Shown piece after piece: positions 33,371-42,467 of a stretch of 64,000 nt of DNA. Within the stretch, counting starts at the first letter, position 1. Each line of letters starts with the position of its first letter. A program made the position numbers and the translations under genes. This stretch comes from Diacronema lutheri (taxonomy: Eukaryota; Haptophyta; Pavlovophyceae; Pavlovales; Pavlovaceae): the NCBI GenBank assembly GCA_019448385.1, contig JAGTXO010000047.1, forward strand, positions 1-64,000, given 5' to 3'. The notes beneath the pieces are model-generated. The model worked only from the letters and a program-made list of their open reading frames with translations. It was not told the origin of the DNA and made no database searches.

Positions 33371-36300
33371 ATGCACGGCCTTGTGCACCTCGCCGCGCGC
33401 GCGTTCGTCATCGACTCGCGAGACGAGGCGGCGTGGTCGGCCGCGCTGTGCGACGCGGGCGTGATGGACGAGCGCGCCTTCCTCGACGCCGTGATGTACC
33501 CCGACGCGGCGACCATGTCTGTCCTCCGCGCGTGCGCGCGCTCGCTCGGACTCGACTTTGCGACGGCGCTCGAGGGCTTCGGCGCTTTTGTCGTGCGCTG
33601 GCTAGCCGAGATGGGGCACATGCATATGCTCGACGCGATGGGCCCGACGCTCACCGACCTCCTCCGCAACCTCAACGCGCTCCACCACACGCTCGCGCGC
33701 ACCCACCGCGACGCGCACTTCCCCACCCTCGACGTCGAAGGCGACGCCAACGACGGCACGCTTGTCATCTCGTGCGTCGCGGCGCGACGGACGCCTGGCG
33801 CCCGGCGCCTCGTAATCCCGCTCCGACACCCGCGGCGCGCCCCGCCCACCGCCGCCCGCTGCGCAGATACGCGTCGAGCCGCGGCGAGCTGCTCGCGCCG
33901 CTCGCCGCCGGCGTCTTGCGCGCGATCGCGCTGCTCAAGGCGCGGGCACCGCTGCAGCTGCGCCGGCTCGACAAACCGCGCGCCGGGTACGTTGTCACGT
34001 GGGCGTGCACGCTCGGCCCCGAGCTCGTGCCGCCGCGCGACGCGCCGGACGTGAGCCCGCGCGCCGAGCGCGAGCGGCGGATGGCGCGCGGTTGGCACCA
34101 GGCGCTCGTCGAGTCGTGCTGCGGCGGCAGACCGCCCGCGCAGTCCGCCGAGGAGCCACGGCGCGGGCTGGCGAACCGGCTTGCCTCAGGTTGGTGGTCG
34201 AACCGCGCGCGCGCGGTGCAGCCGCAGCCAACCGCAGCCGCCGTCGACGCCGACGCCAACGCCGGCCGGCGCGCGCCCGACCCGTCGTCGCGCGCCGCCG
34301 TCGGCGCGCCGGCCGCACGATGGGTGCCGCTGCGCAAGCTGTCGCTCGCGCGGCGCGTGAGCCCGGCGCAGTCGCGCGAGTCGCAGCGCTCGAGCCACAG
34401 CAGGCGCGGCCTGACCAACGCCAAGCTCGACGAGCTGCTGCTCGCGCTGCCGAGCCTCGCCGACCCGGGCGCGGCGCTGATGCGCGCGGTGCGGTGCGGC
34501 GAGGTGGGCGCGTCGCTCGACGACGCCGCGCAGCTGGTGTGCGCGGCCGCCTTCTGGCGGAGCAACGCCGGCTCGGTCGAAGACTACGAGCTGTCGGCGC
34601 CCGCCGAGTCCGCCGCGCGCTTTGTCTCGCACACGTGGCAGCAGCCCACCGACTGGCACGCAATGATGGGCGCGGCGTGCGAGTTTGCCGACGTCAAGGC
34701 GGTGGTGCTTGCAATGGCGGCGCGCGACTTTGTGTTCCAGCGCCGGCGGCTGGCCAGCCGCGCGCGCATGCTCGAGCCCGGCGACACGGCACTCGTGTAC
34801 CCGCCGAGCCCCGGGTCGCGCCGCGGCCAGTCCGCGGCGGACAGCGCGCGGCTCGCGCAGCAGCCCGCGCCGATCGAGCGGTGGGAGGACGTGACGCTGT
34901 GGATCGACAAGTGCTGCGTCGCGCAGCAGCACCCGATCATGGTGCCGACAATCGCGCTGCTCGATCAGTTTGTGCGCAGGTGCGAGGGGATGATCGTCCT
35001 CTTCACGTGGGACTTCTTCGAGCGCCTCTGGTGCGCCGCTCGCGCGAGAGGGCCGGCGCCGCGCCGGCGATCGCGCCGGCCCCGCGCCGGCCGTCGCGCC
35101 GGTCGGGCCGCGGCACGCGCAGCTCACCGCGCGCGGCCCACGACGCACGCGCCGCCCGCCGTGCGAAGGTGCGTGTACGAGTGGGCGCTCTTCCTCGTGC
35201 TGCACGACGCGGAGCACGTGCAGCTGTGCGTCGACGTCTTTTTGAACGAGCGCACGCTGCCGCGCTACGTTGAGGCGATCCGCGGCTTCACGTTCGCGCG
35301 CGCGCGCACGTACTACGAGAATGACGTCCAGCTTGTCCGCCAGCGCGTCGAGGCCATGTACCACTCGATCGAGCACTTTGAGCGCTTCGTGCAGCTCGCG
35401 GCGATCGTGCACGTCGCCGTCGAGGTCGCGAAGCGCACGTGCATCGCGCACAGCGACGCGCGCGCTGAGGCGGAGCTGCGCGTGTGGGTGCAGCTTGCGG
35501 CCGAGCTTGGCTTTGCGCAGCTCGCGGAGGCGCTCGCGCGCGCGCGCCCCGCCGAGTGGTTCGAGCGCGCGGCGGGCTCCAGCGCGCGAGGCGCTGACGA
35601 GCGCGCCCGCTGGGTGATCGACGGCAAGACGTGGCGCGCGCACCTCGCCGGACGCGTCGACTCGTGGTACCGGCGCGAGCTCAAGCAGCTCGTCGGCATC
35701 AGCCGCAAGCGGTGCGTGCGCCCCGAGTTTGTCGAACTCAAGTCGCCTAGCCCACTCGCGTCGGCTGACTGGACCGCCGCGGCGCAACGCGCATACTCGC
35801 GCCACGCTGCGCGCGGCTCGCACGCGGGCGCGGGTGCGCCCCCATCTGTCGTCGCGCCGCGCCGCGAGCGCTCGACCGAGACGCTGCGCTCCGTCGACGA
35901 GAGGGCGCACAGGCTGTCCGAGGAAGCGACATACGCGCTGCACGCGGACGTGGCCGCCGCCCAGCCGACGGCCGACGCTGCGGGCGCGCGATCGGCACGC
36001 GGCAACACGCGGCGCGGGGCCAACGTGCGATTCGACCTTAAGGCGTTCACGCCTGCGCGCAAGGTCAGCCCGCCGCCCACCGACGGCCTCTCGACCCAAG
36101 TCGCCTCCCGCAAGAGCGGCGGCGAGCCCACCTTCGCGTGCGTCAAGGAGCGCTCGCGAGCGCGCATCATGCCTCACTCGATCCGTGCGCACATAGCGGG
36201 CAAGGAGGGCGGCGGCGCCGAGGCGGACGCCTCGGCACCCATCGTCACCTCGACGACGTGTCCCTGCTTGGCAAGCGCGGGCTCGGTGGGTGGCGCCGAG

Positions 36301-36612
36301 GCGGACGCGGAGCACGCCGGCGGTGGCGCGTCCCCCGTGGCACCCATCGTCACCTCGACGACGTGCCCTTGCTGGTCGAGCGCGGGCACGGAGGGCGGCG
36401 CCGAGGCGGACGCGGAGCACGCCGGCGGTGGCGCGTCGCTGGCGGCCACCGTCGTCGCCTCGGCAACTTGGCCCAGCTGGACAAGCGCGGGCAAGGAGGG
36501 CGGTGGGGTTGAGGCGGACGAGGAGCACGTCGGCAGTCACAAGTTGCTCGCTGCCACCGTCGCCGCCGCGGCAACCTGGCCCAGCTGGTCGGCCACTGAC
36601 GAGGCTTGTTAA
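33371..36612 (+). CDS. H-NOX heme sensor fused to a TIR/HET-like domain
   Basis: Exons 33371-33771, 33867-35030 and 35169-36612 give 1,002 residues; both junctions are phase 2 with GTGCG donors. Residues 1 to about 175 form an H-NOX domain, starting MHGLVHLAARAFVI. After splicing, His105 (LNALH) and Tyr135-x-Ser137-x-Arg139 (YASSR) fall at the same numbers as the heme ligand and heme-propionate motif of soluble guanylate cyclase beta-1. This strongly supports heme binding and probable NO sensing. Residues about 380-545 carry FVSHTWQ, then LWIDKCCVAQQH, then CEGMIVLFTWDFFERLWCVYEW. This SH-W, WxDK, RLWC-E order resembles TIR and HET-type domains. A helical region follows, then a disordered tail with about four copies of a unit of roughly 39 residues (GGAEADAEHAGGGAS, IVTSTTCPC). 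No cyclase, kinase or methyl-accepting domain is present. The role is inferred; the effector activity is untested. Confidence 0.88.
36190..36600 (+). repeat. Imperfect coding tandem repeat of about 117 bp
   Basis: About four copies of a unit containing GGCGGCGCCGAGGCGGAC and a CCATCGTCACCTCGAC segment encode the C-terminal tail of the H-NOX protein. The last copy is the most diverged. Confidence 0.75.
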
Positions 36613-36834
36613 AGGGAGGGCGGAAAGTGCCTGTCATCGACAAGGATCTAGAGCCGCTCTGGGAAGCTGATGATTGACAACACGTCACGCTTGCGATCAC
36701 GAACCAATCGCAGCCTCACACACGCCAACGCGATGCGGCTGGACGGGGCGCGCCAAGGCCTAGGGCGCGGGGCGGCCGCACCCGGCACCGCCATCGTCCA
36801 CAACCCGTGACGACACGCGCGGTCCGGCCGCTTC
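36613..36834. other. Short gap between convergent genes
   Basis: These 222 bp lie between the stop codons of the H-NOX gene (+) and PDHA (-). Nothing else is seen. Confidence 0.5.
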
Positions 36835-38590
36835 TCACGCCGACACGGAGAAGTCGCCATGCGACGACGGCATGTCGCAGCCTCGGATGAACATGTTTGG
36901 GTTCTGGTCCTTGTAGACGCCATCGTACAGCTCCGTGAGGGGAGGCGCGCTCGCGGCGATCGCCTTGGCCATCTCGGCGTCGATGCCCTTGCGCGTGGCC
37001 ACCTCGATCGCCTTGAGCTCCGCATCCGCCATCCCCGCCTTGTCCGTCAGCCACGAGCGCGCCTTGTTCACCGGATCGCGCTTCTCGCGCACACCGCTCA
37101 CCTCGGTGCGGTCGCGGTATGTGACGCCCGGGTCGGACATCGAGTGGCCGTGGTAACGGTACGTGTCGAATTCGAGCACGAATGGGCCCTGCCCGGCACG
37201 GCAGTGCGCCGTCGCGTACTTGACCGCCTCGCGCACGGCGAGCACGTTCATCCCGTCCGCCTGCGCGAGGCCGGGCGAGGCGCGCGGCGTGCACGCGCGC
37301 GCGCACGCGTGGCGCGCACGGCGGCCGAGTGGCGCGCGTGTGGCCGTCAGACGCGCGGGCGGCGCAGGCAGCGCGGTCGCCGGCGTACCGTTGCGCCGCG
37401 CATGGCGCGCACGTGCGCGCGCGTACGCAGAGGCCCGGCATGTATTGACCGCGTTTGTAATACTCGGGCATGGCCGCGCCGCGCTTGGACGAGGTGCCCA
37501 TCCCATAGCTGCGGGTGGGGGTGGGGGGGGGGTGTGTGTGTGTGTGGGTGGGTTGGAGCCCTCAAGGCGCTGTGCGCGCCGCTTGGGGCGGGAAGAGCGC
37601 CACGCGCACGCGCACGCGCGAGAGCGGTTTGCAGTGTGCGGTGTGCGGTGTGCGGTGTGCAATGTGCTGACCGGTTGTTCTCACACACAAAGATGCACGG
37701 CAGCTTCCACAGAGCCGCCATGTTCATCGCCTCGAAGAGCTGCCCCTGGTTCGCAGCACCGTCGCCGTACAGGGTGAAGGCCACTGAGCCGTCGCCCTGG
37801 CGGGTTGAAGAGGAGGGGAGGCGGAGGGCGGAGAGGGGGTGAGGCGTGCCGCGTGTGCTCCACGCGCCAGACGGGCGCGGCACCGTCGCCACACGTGGCT
37901 CGCCTCGGCCGGGGCTTGCGGCCGGGCTGGCGAGAACGGAGCGGCCTGCGCGCGGCCCGATGCACGGTGCGCCGTGCGCACCGCCAAGCGCCGCGCCGCG
38001 CTACGCGCGCGCGTCCCCGCGCCGGGCGGCGCGGCGGCACGTGCCTTGTACTTGTGCGCAAACGCGAGGCCGGCACCGAGGGGCTGCTGCGCGCCGACGA
38101 TGCCGTTGCCGCCGAAGAAGTTGTTCTCGGCCATGTACATGTGCATCGAGCCGCCCTTCCCCTTGGCGCAGCCGGTCGCCTTGCCCATCAGCTCGGCCAT
38201 GATCCGCTCGACCGAGTCGCCGCGCGAGAGCTGCTGGCAGTGGTCGCGGTACGCGGTGATGATCGAGTCCTTCCACGTGATCGCGGCCTCCATCCCAACG
38301 CACACCGCCTCTTGACCGTCGTAAAGGTGGCAGAAGCCGCGGATCTGCTTGCTCTTGTACAGCTGGTCAGCCGCGAGCTCCATCCGGCGCATCTTGTACA
38401 TGGTCTTCCACAGCCCAAGCACGTCCTCCGTCGTCGTCTCGACGGATGTCATGCCAGGCCCGTCGCAGAGGTAGGCGTCGAAGGGCTTCTCAAACTCGAC
38501 GGTGAATGTCTTCGAGCCCGACGAGAGCTGCCGCGCCGCGCTTGCCGGCGGCGGCGCGACGCGCCGCGCGAGTCGCGCAAGCATCGCCAT
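36835..38590 (-). CDS. PDHA1: Pyruvate dehydrogenase E1 component, alpha subunit, mitochondrial
   Basis: Exons 38590-38045, 37796-37672, 37508-37427 and 37260-36835 give 392 residues, the normal length. The N-terminus is a mitochondrial presequence (Arg/Ala/Ser-rich, about residues 1-25). Diagnostic stretches are [42 protein letters not shown], the thiamine-diphosphate motif running from GDGAANQGQ to ENN, and the phosphorylation loop [12 protein letters not shown] with its regulated serines intact. It is the decarboxylating half of E1 in the pyruvate dehydrogenase complex, working with E1 beta in the matrix. The first intron has a GC donor (AAG then GCACGT) and the second a GTCAGC donor in phase 2. 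The third junction puts Cys at a position that is usually Lys, Arg or Trp (PGLCADGM). It is head-to-head with the TMEM65 gene, 125 bp apart. Confidence 0.97.
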
Positions 38591-38715
38591 CCTCGACTGC
38601 TCGGGAGCCCGACGCCGTTTTCAAAAGGCGCCACTTTGGCCAGTGCCGGCGAGCGCGGCTGCCGTTCGAGCGGCGCGCCCATCAGGCCGGGAGCGCGCGC
38701 GCGCGCTCGTGTGGC
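38591..38715. promoter_or_regulatory. Probable bidirectional promoter of two mitochondrial-protein genes
   Basis: Only 125 bp separate the start codons of PDHA (-) and TMEM65 (+). Both products begin with presequences. There is no clear TATA box. The sequence TTTTCAAAAGGCGCCACTTTGG near 38618 is the only less GC-rich patch. Confidence 0.5.
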
Positions 38716-40206
38716 ATGCGCCGCGTCGCGCTGCTGGCCACGGCGTCGCACCGCTTTGCCGTCGGCCGGCCGCTCGCACTGTCGCACCACCGCCTCGGTG
38801 GGCGCGCGCGCGCCGCGCCGCCGCCGTGCGCGATCGGGCGCGTGCGCCGCTCGCTCGCAACGGACGCGTCGGCGGGCGGTGGCGGCGGTGGTGGCGGCGG
38901 CGGCGGCGGCCCGGCGGGAAGCTCCGCAGATTCCGCCGGCGCCGCCTCTGCGCGCCCCGCCGCCGCCGTCGTTCCGCCGACGAGCCGCGAGCTGTGGCAG
39001 CTCGGCCTCTTCTCCGCCGTGCCGTTCATCGGCTTTGGCTTCGCGGACAACCTGATCATGATCCTCGCGGGCGACGCGATCGACGCGACGCTCGGCGTCG
39101 CGCTCGGCCTCACCACGATGGCCGCCGCCGGCTTCGGCAACCTCATCTCCGACGTCGCCGGCCTCGGCTTGGGCGAGATGATCGAGGCATCTGCAAAGGC
39201 GACAGGCCTCTCGGCGCCAAAGCTGAGCGCCGAGCAGTTCGAGCTGTCGCGCACGCGCGCGGTGAAGGGTCTGTCCGGCGCGCTCGGCATCTCCATCGGC
39301 TGTCTGCTCGGCATGTTCCCGCTGCTACTCCTCGGCAACCGGAAGCACCCGATCTACCTCACTTCGGAGGAGGAGCTGCTCTACGCCACGCACTTTGCCA
39401 GGCACGCGCGCACCTTGGCGCATGCGCGCACGTGCCGCTTGCGCCGGAGTATGCCACGCCGCTGCTGCCTGCGTGCAGTCGCCGCGACGGCGCGCGCGCG
39501 GGCCCTGTGCCTCCCCTCCCCCCGGCACCCCACCCCACTTGCCCGTCGCCGCGGGCAACGACTGCCGCCGCCGACGCTGTCCGCCCGCCAGCTCGCGCGC
39601 GCGCGCGTGCGCATCATTGTGTTGTGTCTGCAGGTACGGCGTCTCGCCGCAGGAGTTCTACGCGCTCATGAAACACGCGCGCTGGCGTTCGGCTGAGCCG
39701 AACGGTGTCATTGTTGAGCCTGGGCGCAGACTGCCAAAGGTGAGCGCGCGCCCCGCCGCGTGGGCAGCCGCAGCCTCCGCCCGCCCGACCGCGCGCCGAG
39801 CCATTGCCACGCCCCCGCGCGCGCGTTTAGCGGAAGGGCGGCGCCGCGCGTCCCGTTGGCCTTCGTCCGTTCCCCACTCTCGCCCGCCGCTCACCCGCCG
39901 CTCGCCACCCCCTTCCCTTCCCCTTCCCCTACGCCCGCCCGCCCGCCATCGTGCGCCATCGTGCGCCAGGTGCTCATGCTCCTCGAGGGCAAGGCGATCG
40001 TGAGGCGCCACCCAACCGGCCTGCCCGCCTCGCGCTACTACGAGGGGCGGCACGAGCGCGGTGCGCTCAAGGCGCGCTCCACCGGCGGGTGCATCATTGG
40101 CGGCACGGCGCTCGTGGACCCGGCCGTGCTCGGCAAGCCCTACCCCAACCAGGCGCGCGCGATGCGAGCGCGCCTGCCCTTCCGCTGTCGGCGCGTGCCC
40201 CCCTCC

Positions 40207-40244
<38 letters not shown>

Positions 40245-41322
40245 CGCGCGCGCGCCGAGCCGCGCGCGCGCGCGTCCCCTGCGCGCGCGCAGGTCGTGGC
40301 CGCCGAGGCGTGCCGGTGGGTGGAGTGGGACACGGAGGAGCTCAAGGGGACGATGAACGGCCACCCGGCCATCGAGGCCGCCGTGCTGCAGACGCTCTAC
40401 ACGGACCTGCTGCAGGGTGCGCGCGACGTTGCGCGCCGAGCCGCGCGCGCTGAGCGGCACCACCGCGCGCCGCGCGCGCCGCGCGGCACCGCGCGCCGCC
40501 GCCGCACCACCGCCGCCGCCGAGCCGCCTCTCGCCGCCGCCGCGCGCCTTTGCTCCCACCCGGGCAGGGCTCAAGCATTCGGGCAGGGCGCGTACGTCGC
40601 TCCCGACGCACGGCTCGACCCCGCTGCGCACGGCCGCGTCGACGCGCGTCGTGCCGCCCGGCGCGCACGCCGCGGTGCGCGCGCTCCCGGCGGCGGCTGC
40701 GGCAGGGCGAGGCCGCGACGACGACGACGATGGTGGCGACGAAGGGGGCGCCGACGCCGGCGCCGCTGGCGGCGGCGAGGCGGGCGCCGCCGCCGCTGCC
40801 GCCGACGCCGCGCTCGCCGTCGACCCGAGCCTGCCCGTCGAGGAGCGCACGTACGAGACGTTGCTGCGCGCCGTGCTCGCCGAGGGCGTGCTGCTCCCGG
40901 CGGAGCGGATGCTTGTAACCGACTTCCGGCGCGCAAAGGGGATCGGCGCGGACATGCACGAGCGCGCGCTCCGCAGGATCGGCTGGAGCAACGAGGAGTG
41001 GGCCGCTGGCATGCAGCGCGGGCCTGCCATGCTGCGCGGCGCGGCGGGCGGCGCCGAACCGGCGGGCGGCACGCGCGACGATGGCGGCGGCTTCCCGGCG
41101 GGGTACAAGGAGTTTGTGCGCCGGGGCAAGCAGGACCTGCACATGGCCGACGCGGAGGCGACGACTGCTGAGGGCGGCATTGCCGTCATGCAGCGCCGTA
41201 CCTCGACGCACCTCGGCGAAACGGGCGGCGCCGGCGCGCCGCGGCCGGCGCCGACGAGCGTGCTGGCGTCGCCGTCGGCGGCATGGCCGGCGGCGGCCAG
41301 CGAGCGCCGACAAGCGGGATGA
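38716..41322 (+). CDS. TMEM65: TMEM65-family mitochondrial membrane protein fused to a cNMP-binding-like domain
   Basis: Exons 38716-39401, 39634-39739, 39970-40152, about 40293-40416 and 40568-41322 give about 617 residues. The N-terminus is a mitochondrial presequence, then a Gly linker. Residues about 90-220 match TMEM65: LWQLGLFSAVPFIGFGFADN, the Gly-rich helix TTMAAAGFGNLISDVAGLG and a third helix ending LLLLGN. TMEM65 acts in the inner membrane and has been tied to mitochondrial sodium-calcium exchange. Residues about 230-370 (EFYALMKHARWR, VIVEPGRRLPKVLMLLEGKA, GCIIGGTALVDP) have the barrel layout of cyclic-nucleotide-binding or Popeye-type domains. A helical unit follows (YETLLRAVLAEGVLLP, then RRIGWSNEEW), of a kind seen in other algal proteins. 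Introns 1 and 3 have GC donors (GCACGC and GCGCGC). Intron 3 carries a long C run before its acceptor. Confidence 0.88.
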
Positions 41323-41476
41323 TGATAGGCGGGAGGGGGTTCTGCTTTTCACGTCGGCGCGCGAGGGCCGGCACGTGCACGGGTCAGGCCAACTCCTTCA
41401 CACTGAACGCTCGCGTCAACACAGAACTCGCGTCAGTGGTGCGAGTTCAAATCGTGAGCGCCCGTCGGAGGGGAGG

Positions 41477-42433
41477 ATGGCGTCGCCGCGCGCGCGCCGC
41501 GTGGTCGTCGCGTACTCGTCGCTCGAGGAGGCGGCGCTGGCGTGCGCGCTGGGCAATCTGATCGCGCTGCTCGCCTGCGCACTCGCCTACCTCAATTACC
41601 GCCTCTTCGAGTACTACTTCAAGCCGCTCGTCGGCGCGCTGTTTTGCGCCGAGGCGCTGCGCGACACAAAGGCCGCGCTCCTGCGCGGCGCGCAGGCGGT
41701 TGTGGCGCTCGGCCCACTCGGCGCGGCGCGCGCGAGCATGCCCGCCGCCTCGCGCACCGCGCTTGCGCCCGCCGCCGCCGCGCTCGCCGCCGCGCTCGCG
41801 CTGCTCGCGAGCGCGCCGTGGCTCGCGCTCGCGCTCGCGTGCGCGCTGTGTGCGTCCGCTGCAGTCTTCGCGCTGTGCTGCCTGGTCGCGCGGCGGTTCG
41901 TCTCGCCGTCGTCGCTCGTGTCGATGGCGCTGATCACGTGGTTGGGCACGCTCACTCTCTTCGCGCTCGTCTATCTCGGTGTCCAGTGCGCTGCCGAGGC
42001 GTCGGACGCGGCCGCGTCGCTCGTCGGAGGGTCGCACAGGCTGCTGCTCGCGGCCGTCGACGCGACGGCGCGCGGCGTGGGCGAGGCGGAGGGCGGGCTT
42101 GGTGGGTCCGAGAGCGTTGCCAATGCTGGCATTGACGGTGGTAACGGCGGACGCGCCGACGGCGCGCTGCGCGCGCTCGTCGACGCAGCGGCCGCGTTCG
42201 CGCACGGCGGCGGCGGCTTTGGCGGTGGCGGCGGCGGCGTTGGCGGTGGCGGCGGCGAGGCAAGCAGCAGCGATGGCGGCGCGCGCGCGCTGCGCTCTGA
42301 GCCTTTGCTGCGCGTGCTCGGTGTGGCGAACGCGAGCGTGTGGGCGCCCACGCTCGACCGTCTCCTCGCCGCCGCTGCCGCCGCCGCGGAGACGCCGGTC
42401 GCCACGCCCGGCGGGCGCGCCGCGCCCCGGCTC

Positions 42434-42467
<34 letters not shown>

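Noticed and set aside
34186-36540. 784-residue - strand frame opposite the H-NOX gene
   Set aside because: Its composition is the mirror of the + strand codon bias. It has no domain, while the + strand has a clear H-NOX.
41440-41470. Possible + strand tRNA T-arm (GAGTTCAAATC)
   Set aside because: The stem does not pair, and the acceptor ends are not complementary.
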